DNA of 64,000 bases, from assembly GCF_028583425.1 (NCBI RefSeq), contig NC_072805.1:16502001-16566000 (forward strand). Direction: 5' to 3'. Below the pieces are notes generated by a model, which had not been told where the DNA came from, searched no databases, and saw only the letters and a program-made list of their open reading frames with translations. Positions 43,685 through 53,549 of the stretch are shown here, one piece after another. How positions within the stretch are numbered: the stretch's first letter is position 1; the number at the start of each line of letters is the position of its first letter. This DNA is from Eublepharis macularius. Lineage: Eukaryota > Chordata > Lepidosauria > Squamata > Eublepharidae. Position numbers and translations under genes: made by a program.

Positions 43685-43885
43685 TGTTGTGTGCTGTCAA
43701 GTCTCCTCCAACCTATGGCAACCCTGTGAAGGAGAGACATCCTATCATTAACAGACTTGTTTAGATCCTGCAAACTGGAGGATGTGGCTTCTTTTATTCA
43801 GTCAAGCCGTTTTGTTTTAGATCTTCCTCTTTCCCCACTGCCTTCCATTTTTCCTAGCATTATTGACTTTTCCAGAGAGTATTAA
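43685..43885. mobile_element. LINE-like fragment (RTE/BovB type suspected)
   Basis: TGTCAAGTCTCCTCCAACCT ATGGCAACCC, CAGATCCTGCAAACTGGAGG-like text and CCTAGCATTATTGACTTTTCC are phrases of a widespread squamate LINE-associated repeat. The class assignment is from memory of similar sequence and is tentative. Confidence 0.45.
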
Positions 43886-44095
43886 AAAAAAAACCTGGAT
43901 CTCCATAAACTAGTTGGAGGGTAGCAGAGTAGCGTCATTTGCAGAGAAAATGTGATGGGTGTTTTAGAGCTTGCTGGCTGATGTGAATGAGAGAGAAAAT
44001 AACACACTTGCATTTAGCTTAGGTTTAGAAAAGAAATAAGAGTTCTTTATTATTTATTAGGAACTCCATACTCTGATAGGAAAGAGGAGAGATAG

Positions 44096-44338
44096 AGCCA
44101 GTTTGGTATAGTGGTTAAAAATAGCAGGACTCATCTGGAGAACTGGGTTTGATTCCCCACTCCTCCACTTGAAGCCAGCTGGGTGACCTTGGGCTAGTCA
44201 CAGCTCTCTCAGAGCTCTCTCAGCCCCACTCACCTCATAGGGTGATTGTTGTGGGGATAACATACTTTGTAAACCATTCTGAGTGGGTGTTAAGTTGTCC
44301 TGAAGAGAGGTATATAAATCAAGGGTTATTATGATTAT
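44096..44338 (+). mobile_element. Lizard tRNA-derived SINE, full length
   Basis: Complete from GAGCCAGTTTGGTATAGTGG through TTTGATTCCCCACTCCTCCA, two CAGAGCTCTCTCAG blocks, TTGTAAACCATTCTGAGTGG and AGAGGTATATAAATC to a TTATTATGATTAT tail. It serves as a reference for the split copy at 4876-5272. Confidence 0.92.
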
Positions 44339-44589
44339 CTACCTATCTAGTCTAAGGATGGGCATGGATTGTAGGACAAGTCCCGTATCCATGGCACAAG
44401 ATGGAGAGAAGAGATAGTTGTGTGACAGAGAGGAAGAGAAGGATGTCATGAGGAGGAAGTCCTGAGATTCGCAATCTACACATCAACGGACAGTTCAGGG
44501 AAGTAAGGAGTAAACAGATGCCTTGACCTTTCTGTCTTTCTGGTTTGTCTCCCTCTAAAACCTGAGGAAAGGGACACCGTTAAATCTCT

Positions 44590-45115
44590 TCTAACACAGA
44601 GATCAGTTCCCCTGGAGAAAATGGCAGCTTTGGAAGGTGGACTCTATTGAATTATACACCACTGAGGTCTCTCCCCTTCCCAAACTCAGCTGTCCCCCAG
44701 GCTCAGGGCTGGCACACCCATTGAGGCCGGGCTGGCAGATGCCTCGAGCACTAAGGTGCCGAGGGGGCGCTGGAGGGGGCGCCAGGGCAGGGGCGCGTGC
44801 CACAGAGCTCAATTGCCCCGTGCTGCTGTGGCCGGCCAGGAGCACGTGCTGGCGGCGGCAGCGTGGGGCAGCTGAGCGGGCAGTCTCCCAGCCCTCCCGC
44901 TCAGTTGCTCTGTGCTGCTGCTGCTGCCGCTGCCAGCACACAGCTGCAGGCCAGGTGTACCAGGCGGCCAGGGTGGCGTGGGGCAACTGAACAGGAGGAC
45001 TAGGAGGCCACCCGTGTGCCGCCCCTGCCCCGCGTAATGACGTCACACGCAGTGATGTCATCACGCAGTCCAACACCCCTGAACCTGCCTCAGGTTCCAG
45101 AAACACTTGCGCCCG
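44590..45115. repeat. Family E fragment joined to a GC-rich MITE-like repeat
   Basis: 44590-44690 is family E (TCCCCTGGAGAAAATGGCAG). From 44696, GAGGCCGGGCTGGCAGATGC and GGGGGCGCTGGAGGGGGCGC lead through a CTG-rich core (GCTGCTGCTGCTGCCGCTGC). CGTAATGACGTCACACGCAG and TGATGTCATCACGCAG follow. High GC makes frames on both strands, but no protein signature is present. The boundaries are uncertain. Confidence 0.5.
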
Positions 45116-46447
45116 CTGTGCCCAGGCGCCACCCCAAAATCTCGCAACACAGAATTTGCAAAACACTCTGCACAAACACTTGGTGGGTGTCGGAAAAGGA
45201 GTCAGTGGGCATCACAGTGCCCAAAGGCATCATGTTGGCAAAGCAAAGCGTAAAGTGTCAGACATCAGACACGGCAGAATATGGGATTACAGTATTTATT
45301 CAAATGCTTATCACAGCCCCCTGTCTGTTATTTCCTCCATCAAAGAAGAGAGGGGCATCCACTAAAACAACAGTGCTGTGGCCTGAGGCATACTCAACAG
45401 AGATTCGATTTTGCTGGCGAGGAAGGCTGCAAGCAGCCTGTGGCAAGAGTATACTATCTCCCTTTCCTTATATTCCATGGTGACCTTCTTTTCATCTCTG
45501 CCTCTGGGCCCTCGGACACAGCCCGCCTGTTATTTCTTGAGGGCTGCCAGCCAGGCAAATCTTATCACCTCTTCCCCCAAACTGGGGCTCCGTTTCAGAG
45601 CTCCCCCCAGCATGCCTGCGGCTTAGCAATAATGAATAATGTCTGAGGCCTGCTCTCTGCCGGCAGCTGTGCCATTCAGATTCACCGATAAATACACAGT
45701 CTAGAAAAATATTCTAGCAACCAGTCGACTCTGTCATCTCCTTTTGACTAAGCACCTGTGGCAATCCCTGGCAATGCTAACTTCCTCAATTTCCCCGATG
45801 AAATCAGTAAATGGAGCAGGATATTCCTTTTCTTCCTCTCCTGCCCAAAGGAAAGGTGGGTCCATTCTCCCATTCTGGCCCTGACTGATCGTGAACATTC
45901 CCGATTCTGACGAGAATCCAGCCTGCCATGTCTGCGTTAAAATATGTATGGCTCGGGAACTAGGAACGGACTGGCCATTTCGCTCACCGCCGGGAACATT
46001 CCTAGTGGGTCAGGCGGTCCCAGCCGAAACACAGGGGCCCCTTTGCTCTGGCCTGATGGTAAAATATGGCAAAATGGGCCTTGTAGGCACCCAGAGATAT
46101 GAAATTTACTCCACTGGCTGAGGTCTCAAGCTGCTAGACTCCATGAGGGGTTCTCTTCCTGAGCGTTATTCTACCACCCTCCAGCGCGACTAGGATTACT
46201 CTCTGCTGCCATCACAAGGCCAATAGTCAGAGGTGCATCTGTCTGGAAGCCTGGTCCCTAGACCCGCTCGTTCTGTCCCCTGAAAGACTTTTCTTCTCAC
46301 TCCAAACCACTCTGGAAGTAGGAAAACCTTGGAAAGTTCACTCGTTAAACATTCAAAATTTAAGCATGCGGCTTCCTGCCCTTTCTTGATAGCTTGGTCA
46401 GCATGACCCAAAATAGGTGTTATTCATGTGTGTAGTGGTGTTATATA
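45116..46447. other. No gene seen
   Basis: Unique-looking intergenic DNA. Overlapping frames at 45016-45646 have no recognisable domain. Confidence 0.4.
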
Positions 46448-46662
46448 TTGTGGTGTAGCGGTTAGAATGTTGAACTAGGAACTAGGAACCGGGTTTGAAT
46501 CTCTGCTCTGCCACGGGAGCTTGCTGGCAACCTTTTGCTAGTCATACACGCTCGGCTTAAATTACCACACAGGGTTGCAAGAATAAAATGGAGGCGAGAA
46601 CAACGTAAGCCATTTTGGGTTCCCCCTGGAGACAGGTGGAGCATCATTCAAGTAAATAAAAA
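46448..46662 (+). mobile_element. tRNA-derived SINE, family S2, full length
   Basis: A-box side TTGTGGTGTAGCGGTTAGAA, B-box GGGTTTGAATCTCTGC, CACGGGAGCTTGCTGGCAAC, AATAAAATGGAGGCGAGAAC and AAGTAAATAAAAATG tail. Confidence 0.85.
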
Positions 46663-46727
46663 TGATACGTGGCCTGGCAGGGTTGCTTGGACTGTTCAAC
46701 TGCGCTTGCTGCTCCCAGGCCACTTAA

Positions 46728-46905
46728 TTATTATTTTATTTATTTTATCTTATTTGCTTCATTTATACCTTGCCTTTTCCCCCAAAGCAGCTTGCAACAT
46801 TATATTCTTCTCTATTTTATCCTCACAACAACCCTGTGAGGTAGATTAGGCCAAGTGCCTGTGACTGGCCCATGGCCATCCGGCAAGCTTCCATGACAGA
46901 ATGGT
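46728..46905 (-). mobile_element. tRNA-derived SINE, family S2, 5' part missing
   Basis: The inverted order shows TTATTTGCTTCATTTATACC, TTTTATCCTCACAACAACCC and GGCAAGCTTCCATGACAG, then it stops before the promoter boxes. It lies only 65 bp from the plus-strand copy, giving an inverted SINE pair. Confidence 0.78.
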
Positions 46906-47295
46906 GAACGAAAATCTACCCGTTGCTAGTCTTTGATGCCCCAGTCCACTTTTGCTGGCAAAGTTTGCTCCATGAGAGATTCAGGAATTCTGAATGCAGA
47001 ATTCTGAGAAGTTTTACCAAGAAGTTCTCAGAAGTGCACCCCCCACCCCGGCCCCGGTAGATTTTATCAGTTAATGAAATGACATTGCTCTCTCTGGAGC
47101 CAATGTTGCCTTCACACTTGTAGCCCTGAAGTGACCAGCTGCCCCCCAACCTGGGGTGTTCTTCTATAGAAAGGAAAGCGAATCAGTAAGTGACCTTACT
47201 CCAAGCGTTCAAATCTGAAGGGTATGTAGCAAGGGCCCCAGTTCCAGCAATCAGTTACTGGGTGTAATGGTATCCGGTCTATTTAGATTTTGCCA

Positions 47296-47480
47296 GCATT
47301 CTTCTGGGGCTCGGAAATCTCCCAAAATTAAAACTGATCTCCAGACTACAGAGATCAGGTCCCCTGGAGAAAGTGGCAGTTTCAGAGGGGGGAACTCTAT
47401 GACATCACATCCCCACTGAGCTCCCTCCCCTCCCTAAATTTTACCTTCCCCAGGCACCATCCCCAAATCTCCTAGTTCTG
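47296..47480 (+). mobile_element. Family E MITE, diverged
   Basis: GGAAATCTCCCAAAATTAAA, ACTGATCTCCAGACTACAGA, CCCCTGGAGAAAGTGGCAG and CCTCCCTAAATTTTACC follow the 42307-42505 order. Both ends are degraded. Confidence 0.65.
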
Positions 47481-47494
47481 TTGCAATCCCCCCC

Positions 47495-47723
47495 CTTACT
47501 GAAACAGCTTCACACCAATGCAGACCTTTTGCCTAAGCAGACAGCTTTGGGCTGAAACCACACGTCCCGGCATAGCGCTAAACTGTCGGAATGATAGCGT
47601 CTTCCTGGCGCGATTTCTGACATCATCACACCATGTTTAGCGCTATGCCGGGACGTGTGGTTTCAGCCCAAAGCTGTCTGCTTAGGCAAAAGGTCTGCAT
47701 TGGTGTGAAGCTGTTTCAGTAAG
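47495..47723. repeat. Perfect long palindrome, 89-bp arms, 51-bp loop
   Basis: Left arm 47495-47583 and right arm 47635-47723 are exact reverse complements by my reading. The loop is 47584-47634. The inner 35 bp of each arm (GGGCTGAAACCACACG to GCGCTAAAC) look like MITE inverted repeats. The outer 54 bp (CTTACTGAAACAGCTTCACA to AGACAGCTTT) look like ordinary flanking DNA that was copied in inverted orientation. A half family F element begins directly at the right end. Confidence 0.88.
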
Positions 47724-47724
47724 G

Positions 47725-47815
47725 GAGATCAGGGGGCGGGGCCACCGGCCATGTGACCATTTTCAAGAGGTGCCGGAACTCTGTTCCACCACATCCCAGC
47801 TGAAAAAAAGCCCTG
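47725..47815. mobile_element. Family F MITE, right half only
   Basis: GAGATCAGGGGGCGGGGCCA to CAGCTGAAAAAAAGCCCTG. The left half is missing; its place is taken by the palindrome. Confidence 0.8.
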
Positions 47816-47890
47816 GTTAGTCTTATAGGTGCTACTGGACTCTTGCTCTTTTCTGCTGCTACAAACAGACTAACATGGCTGCCCGTCTTG
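47816..47890 (+). mobile_element. Penelope-type tail fragment
   Basis: GGTTAGTCTTATAGGTGCTA CTGGACTC, TTGCTCTTTTCTGCTGCTAC and AGACTAACATGGCTGCCC. No core. It belongs to the GTGAG-stem family. Confidence 0.7.
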
Positions 47891-47904
47891 ATATATTTGG
47901 GAGA

Positions 47905-48472
47905 TTTTTGTTTATGTCATTTATAGTCCACCTTTCTCACTGAGGGCCAAGCTACAAGTGACGAATGACACTTGAACGGCACGTGTATTTCTCCCTGTTC
48001 ACTTGCCCTCCACTCAATCCACTTGCCATTCAAGTGTCATTTGTCACTTGTAACTTGGCCCTAAGACTCAAGGTGGATTACATAGAGTGAGATTAGCCCA
48101 GTCAATATTAAGGACATTTCAATAAACAATGCCATAGAGTAAATAAATGCAACTTTACAAAGATATAACATTAGCAAAAACCCAATACAGAGTTGAAGAG
48201 ATGCTGAAACAGAGCATAAGCAATTCTAGGACTGACATTAGACAACACAGAACTTACCCAGTAGGATCATACTTAAAGCAACAGGTAGTAAGTACATAGG
48301 AGCACATACTTAAAGAAACAGATAGTGGGTAAGGCAACATAGTGGTGAAGTCTATGGTCTATGGTCCTTAACTCATTAGTGAAGCATCTTTTTGAAACCA
48401 CCTCCCTACAATACAGACCTCCCATCTGTATAAAAAAGCCTTTTTGAATAAATCTGTTGGGCATACTGGATA
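47905..48472 (-). mobile_element. L2/CR1-like LINE 3' end, interrupted
   Basis: The plus-strand text has GTTTATGTCATTTATAGTCC ACCTTTCTCACTGA, a 118-bp Harbinger-like insert, then AGACTCAAGGTGGATTACAT and continues to AAAAAGCCTTTTTGAATAAA. It aligns in order with 63455-63880. The ORF2 C terminus is only partly reached. Confidence 0.75.
47944..48061. mobile_element. PIF/Harbinger-like MITE, family L (short), inside a LINE
   Basis: GGGCCAAGCTACAAGTGACG to CACTTGTAACTTGGCCC, flanked by TGA (47941-47943) and TAA (48062-48064). Removing it restores CACTGAGACTCAAGG of the LINE, which fixes a 3-bp target duplication. Confidence 0.87.
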
Positions 48473-48806
48473 CTGATGTGCAGGGCTTTTTTTCAGTGGG
48501 AACGCAGAGGAACGGAGTTCCAGCACCACTTAAAAATGGTCACATGGCCAGTGGCCCCGCCTCCTGATCTCCAGACAGAGAGGAGTTTAGATTGCCCTCC
48601 GCGCTGCCGAGTGGTGCGGAGGGCAATCTCAACTCCCCTCTGTTTGGAGATCAGGGGGCGGGGCCACTGGCCATGTGACCATTTTTGCCGAGGGCAATTT
48701 AAACTTTAAAAAACTCCCCGCTTGTTCCAGCTGATCCAAAGTGACGTCATTGTGCGGTCCTGAGTTCCACCACCTCTTTTCCCAGAAAAAAAGCCCTGCT
48801 GATGTG
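48473..48806. mobile_element. hAT-type MITE, family F, perfect 8-bp duplication
   Basis: CTGATGTG is repeated at 48473-48480 and 48799-48806. The 318-bp element runs CAGGGCTTTTTTTCAGTGGG to CCCAGAAAAAAAGCCCTG. Its centre GATTGCCCTCCGCGCTGCCG folds back on GTGCGGAGGGCAATC. CRE-like AGTGACGTCATTGTGCGG lies near the right end. Confidence 0.9.
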
Positions 48807-49558
48807 CCCGTTTTGAAAGATTTGTAGTGCTCTACAAGGCTGCATCTCTACCAACTCTATCCTTTGGTAAGATGGGGAAATGGGATGAGTGCTTGTGTGG
48901 ACTGGACTTCTCCCATAGCACCCCAGTTCAACTTGTCTTTTCAACATGCTTTAACATACAAGTTGTATTCTGGACATGTCTGGAGCCTTTTAGAAGTCAG
49001 TTGAACAATCCAGTGTGCAAAATGGTTGCATTCAGCCCCCATGTACCCTTAGACAAATTTGTCAAGAAGACACCTGAATTTCCTTCGAGACTTGAGATAT
49101 TTTGTTACAAGCCCAGTGCTCTGGGATTTAAAATCAAACCGCCGGAAAAACAACCAACGGAGTGGAGCATGCCCTAATTCCAGAGCAGCTAAAGCCAGTC
49201 CCATAGTCTAGCCTGCTGAGCCCCCTACCCCCAGCATCTGGCTATAGACAAGCTGCCCTTCTATCCCTGGATAGCCCTTTGCATTAATGCAATCCCCCAG
49301 AGAGCATGAAAAGCTGCTCAGCGGGGGCCAAAGACGGTTTACAGTCAGCAACAGGAACCTTTTTTCTGCTGTTTTTTTGGATCTGGCTGAGACAGGATTG
49401 GGGGGGTGGGGGGAAGATGCCCAAAACCTTTGTCTAGAAATGATCTGCTGAAAACATCTCCCACCAAAGCTCCGATGATTCATAAGTCCACATCGGAATG
49501 GGAGCAGAACATTGGTGAAAGCATGACGCTGCCCTCTGCCAAGACTGACCCTTTCTCG
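48807..49558. other. No gene seen
   Basis: Frames at 48827-49177 and 49208-49594 have no recognisable domains. Unique-looking DNA. Confidence 0.4.
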
Positions 49559-49670
49559 GTCCATCCAAACGTTGTGGTAGCTTTCGTGAGCCACAGCTCA
49601 CTTCTTCAGATCTGAAGAATTTTTGTTAGTCTTATAGGTGCTACTGGACTCTTGCTCTTGGTCCATCCAA
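49559..49670 (-). mobile_element. Penelope-type unit, intact GTGAGC/GCTCAC core, 11-bp duplication
   Basis: GGTCCATCCAA is duplicated at 49559-49569 and 49660-49670, bracketing only 90 bp. On the minus strand CTGAAGA (complement of 49603-49609), extra A, a 6-bp perfect stem GTGAGC/GCTCAC, then GAAAGC (complement of 49580-49585). A forward tail (TTTGTTAGTCTTATAGGTGC) is attached on the plus strand, so the unit is head-to-head with the core on one side only. Confidence 0.85.
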
Positions 49671-50226
49671 GTCAGTATTGGCAGCAGCGGTCCATGATCC
49701 CAAGCAGAGGTCTTTCATATCATCTCATGTCTTATCCTTTTAACTGGGAATGCCGGGGATTGAACCCAGGACTTTCTGTGCTCTGCCCCTGAGCCATGAC
49801 TCTTCCCCAGAAAGGAGGAATTTCCAGCATAGTATACATTTGTTTCACACACACACACACACACCGCCCAGTTCTTTTCCTGCTAATGTAGCTTTCACTC
49901 TTTGGTTGAGCAGTTATGTTACCCAGTTTAAGGTGGGAATGGTGTATGTAGACGGCCAGCAATTCTCAAACTTTAGCCACCAAGGACTCCTGTTTTGATT
50001 TTTAAAATATTATGGATTTCCTTCCTCCCCTGAGGACGCACACGGCATGGACAGCCCCTTTTGAAAACATGCTGACCAGCAAGCCAGAGATGTCCCATTG
50101 AAGTTTCTATCTCAAAACAGTACAGCGAAGCCCTTATCAGTTACACTGTAAAAGCAGATTTAAGTGAAAATGATTTTATTTTCTCTTCATGGGTTATGAG
50201 GGAGTCCTACAGGGCAATTGATTCTA
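49671..50226. other. No gene; short (AC)n at 49848-49863
   Basis: A tRNA-like phrase GGGGATTGAACCCAGGACTT at 49754 is part of an old SINE remnant. It has no cloverleaf, so I do not call a tRNA. Confidence 0.4.
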
Positions 50227-50430
50227 TAGGGCCAGAGGTTGCCAACTCTGGGTTGGAAAATTCCTGGAGATTTGGAAGTTGTGTTTAGGGAGAGAGGGCA
50301 TAATTCGGAAAGGGATCTCAATATGATACTACGGAGTTTGCCCTCCAGAGCTGCCCTTTTTCTCCAGGGGAACTGGTATTTGCAGTATGGAGATCAGTTG
50401 TAATTCTAGGAGAACTCCAGGCTCCACCAA
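50227..50430 (-). mobile_element. Family E MITE
   Basis: GGTTGCCAACTCTGGGTTGG, CTTTTTCTCCAGGGGAACTG and GGAGATCAGTTGTAATTCTA in inverted order relative to 42307-42505. Confidence 0.7.
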
Positions 50431-50483
50431 ACCACAAAATGGACCACGGTGTGGAAATTACAAAACAAACAGAGCAAACACCA

Positions 50484-51745
50484 CGTAACATTCAATTAGA
50501 CTTTATTATGTACAAGAGATGTATCAATAAGTAATCCACAGGCAAAAGACACTTGTATACATAGAACAAGCACCAAAAAATCTAACAAAGGTATCTTACA
50601 ACTCTATAAAATCTAACAAGAATATCTAACAACGGGCTTCTAGTTTAAATTCCACGTGGAATCTCTATAATGATTGGAAATTAATACATGGTTCCTACCA
50701 TCTGAAATATCACCATTTTTGTGAAGAACACCTCATATCTAATCTGAAAGTTTAACCTGATGAAGAAATTGCTTTCAAGAAATGGGAATTTAAACCAGAA
50801 GCCTGTTGTTAGATATTCTCAGTGCTTTTTTTCTGGGGGTACACAGGGGTACGCATACCCCTAAACATTTTGTGAATCTAATGGGAGAACGTAAAAATTT
50901 TAAAATGTTGGAATTCCCGCTAAACCAACTCCAAACATATTATGGCTATTTATATGATTTGTTAAGTTTTATGTAGTGAATGTTGGCAACAAAGATGTTT
51001 AGTTATATTTAAACTCACTAGGACCGCTGTTTGTCTTACAAAAAATGGAACATCTTTGAGCATCGAACACGCCACCGAGATCGCTGGCATAATCGGTGAT
51101 CATTAGGGTGCAGACAAATACAAACAAGTCTTCTCTAAGCCACTTGGAGCTCTGGTAGTTGGAATCTAGCACGGTGATTGGTCAGTCTTGTTGCTACCCC
51201 CGACGGCAGTGACAAATTTGTATATTTGTGTACGTTTTGCGCAAAGAGTGCAAAGAGTTTGTCTATACCGAAACTCTTTGGTTGTGAGCACGTGTCACTA
51301 TAGAGGGGCTTGGTTGGCAATACTGATACCCATAATTCTCATCACCGACAGTCTTCTGACATCATTTCCTTTCACGGTGTTTCCTGAGTCTCAGATGGAC
51401 TCTGATCTGAGTCTCAGATGGACAACCTCATGCCAATCTGGAAATTATTGTGAGCTGTGTAATATGAGGTAATGCATGTTCTTGGTAATTTTGTCCATTG
51501 ACTGCATTTATTTTTTCCGATTTGAACTATAAAATGGTGATTTTCTTGAGTCAAACTGAAAGTACCCCTAAACATTTTTTTTAAGAAAAAAAAGCACTGA
51601 ATATTCTTAGATTTTATAGAGTTTTTAGATACTTTTGTTTGATTTTTTTGGTGCTTGTTCTATGTATACACAGTCTTTTGCCTGTGGATTACTCATTGAT
51701 ACATCTATTGTATGTAATAGATTCTAATTGAATGTTACCTGGTGT
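50484..51745 (+). mobile_element. Penelope-type unit, long-arm family, interrupted by a hAT element
   Basis: The left arm 50484-50656 (GTAACATTCAATTAGACTTT, AGTAATCCACAGGCAAAAGA, ATAGAACAAGCACCAAAAAA) is the inverted copy of the right tail, which ends TTCTAATTGAATGTTACC. The loop has CTGATGA at 50757-50763, extra A, stem GAAA/TTTC, and GAAA at 50779-50782. Splitting the right arm is a 780-bp hAT at 50820-51599. Arms match at roughly nine of ten positions by eye. Confidence 0.78.
50812..51607. mobile_element. hAT-type non-autonomous element, family G
   Basis: GATATTCT (50812-50819) and AATATTCT (51600-51607) flank ends CAGTGCTTTTTTTCTGGG and AAGAAAAAAAAGCACTG. Subterminal GGGTACGCATACCCCTAAAC on the left mirrors GTACCCCTAAACATTTT on the right. 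780 bp with no transposase frame. CAGTGCTTTTTTTCT relates it loosely to family F ends (CAGGGCTTTTTTTC). Confidence 0.82.
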
Positions 51746-51839
51746 TCCCACCCGGAGGAGGGCAACTCTAAGGCCCCGCCCCTAGCTCTAATCAATTTAA
51801 CTCTCAGTTGAGAAGGACGTCGCACCAGAGATGGCAAGA

Positions 51840-52031
51840 AACTTCTTTATTGCCACTGTGACATTGAGAGATCTCTGTCTTTTGGTGCTACACCTCTGAA
51901 GATGCCAGCCACAGCTGCTGGCGAAACGTCAGAAACTACAATGCCAAGACCACGGCAATACAGCCCGGAAAACCCACAACAACCATCGTTCTCCGGTTGT
52001 GAAAGCCTTCGATAGTACAACTTCTTTATTG
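51840..52031 (+). mobile_element. Penelope-type unit, GCCAGC-stem family, 13-bp duplication
   Basis: AACTTCTTTATTG is repeated at 51840-51852 and 52019-52031. The 166-bp insert is a forward copy only: CTGAAGA from 51896, one extra T, stem GCCAGC/GCTGGC, GAAAC at 51923-51927. It ends GTTGTGAAAGCCTTCGATA. It is the best core of its family in the window. Confidence 0.88.
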
Positions 52032-52316
52032 GTTAATAATGTCTAGATAGAGGCCTGTTCAGCAGGTATGGGAAAGGGCCTGGAGAAACTTTCAAGGCTG
52101 CTCAGAGAAACAGAAAAAGACCAGCATGTCACACAAATGAACATGCTGGTATTCGGCTGGAAATTGCCATGGGCTACAATAGTCTATGGACCCAAAGTGG
52201 CAACGATGTCCATGGTTAAATTTTTTTGAGTTGGAAAACAGTGAAAGAATGCTTCCATGTTATGCCACCGTAGGGCTTCCATCATCATAACTCCCAAATG
52301 AGTTTTGCTTTCTGTT

Positions 52317-52507
52317 ACAGAAAAAATAAACAGGAGTCTTGGGGCACTTTGAAGATTTACAAGGTTTTATTCCAGTATAAGCTTTCGTGGACTGCAGCCC
52401 ATTTTTCCAGATGGTTGCAAAGTGGGCAGGCTGTCTGCTTGAAAGCTTATGCCGGAATAAAACCCTCGGTCTTGAAGGTGCCACAAGAGCCTCACGTTTT
52501 TCTGCAA
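52317..52507. mobile_element. Penelope-type head-to-head unit, fourth tail type
   Basis: AGGAGTCTTGGGGCACTTTG, TTTTATTCCAGTATAAGCTT TCGTGGACTGCAGCCCA faces TGAAAGCTTATGCCGGAATA AAACC, TCTTGAAGGTGCCACAAGAG. The minus-strand core is CTGGAAA, TGGGCT/AGTCCA stem, GAAAGC, so the first box has decayed. Confidence 0.65.
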
Positions 52508-52875
52508 TAGAACTGTACCGCTCAGCCAAACAGAGTTCCTAGGCCTGAGCATTTGGCTCTAGTAACCAGTCAGCACATTAACTACCTGATGCTCTGATGT
52601 GCTCTGAATGCTGGGCAGCTGTGGGTGTCAGTGGCGCTATCTTCTTCAAAAAAGGGCGAAGTAGATTTTGTCCTCTTCCCTTGAAGTGGAGAGCCCCTTC
52701 TGCCCTCATAGAAAACTGAGAGCTCTCCATTTTCAAATTAGTATGTCCTTAGTCCAGTCCCCCCCCCCTCAGAGTACCTTCATGGACCTTGGTTTGAGAA
52801 ATGTTACAGTAGACAAAATAATGCCCTCAGACATTTTCCCCCTCTACCCTCCGCCCCAGTTTTTGAAAACATTTG

Positions 52876-52960
52876 GCCTGACAAAGAGTTCTGGAGAACC
52901 AGAAAGCTTGCACACTTAGTGTGATTTGGACTAATCCTAACAAAAGGCATCACGTATCTT
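52876..52960 (+). mobile_element. Penelope-type unit, GAGTT-stem family
   Basis: CTGACAA (52879-52885), AGTTCT/AGAACC pairing, GAAAGCTTGCACAC (GAAA at 52903-52906), then GATTTGGACTAATCCTAACA AAAGGCATCA as tail. Confidence 0.65.
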
Positions 52961-52991
52961 CTCTTCACTACTGTTGGTACACTAGCTTAGG

Positions 52992-53185
52992 TTGGGGCCT
53001 GGCAATGTCCTGGAATTATAAGTAATCTCCAGACCAGAGAGAGTTTCCCCTGGAGGAAATGGCAGCTTTGGAGGATACACCCTAGGGCATCACGTCTTTC
53101 TCCCTCCTCCCCAGGCCCCACCCTCCCCAGGCCCAACTTCCAGATATCCAGGAAGTTCCCAAGCTGGAGTTGGCTACTCTATCAC
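52992..53185 (+). mobile_element. Family E MITE
   Basis: GGCCTGGCAATGTCCTGGAA, AATCTCCAGACCAGAGAGAG, CCCCTGGAGGAAATGGCAG and GTTCCCAAGCTGGAGTTGGC. Both terminal CAACCCT motifs have decayed. Confidence 0.65.
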
Positions 53186-53202
53186 TGGGGGATACAAAAC
53201 AC

Positions 53203-53523
53203 CAGGGCTTTTTTTCAGCAGGAACGCGAGGGAACGGAGTTCCGGCACCTCTTGAAAATGGTCACATGGGTGGTGGCCCCGCCCCCTGATCTCCAGACAG
53301 AGGGGAGTTGAGATTGCCCTCCATGCTGCTGAGGGAAATCTCAACTCCCCTCTGTCTGGAGATCAGGGGGCGGGGCCACCACCCATGTGACCATTTTTGC
53401 CGAGGGCGATTTAAACTTTAAAAAACTCCCTCCTTGTTCCAGCTGACCCAAAGTGACGTCATTGTGAGGTCCTGAGTTCCACCCCTGAGTTCCACCACCT
53501 CTTTTCCCAGAAAAAAAGCCCTG
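53203..53523. mobile_element. hAT-type MITE, family F
   Basis: CAGGGCTTTTTTTCAGCAGG to CCCAGAAAAAAAGCCCTG, 321 bp. The centre GAGATTGCCCTCC to the complement is slightly shortened. A 14-bp direct duplication (GAGTTCCACC twice, near 53475 and 53488) is private to this copy. The 8-bp flanks do not match. Confidence 0.82.
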
Positions 53524-53549
53524 GCCATAAGCATACCTGACAACCTGAG

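Noticed and set aside
49745..49800. tRNA-like sequence
   Set aside because: A single B-box-like phrase without arms; best explained as an old SINE remnant.
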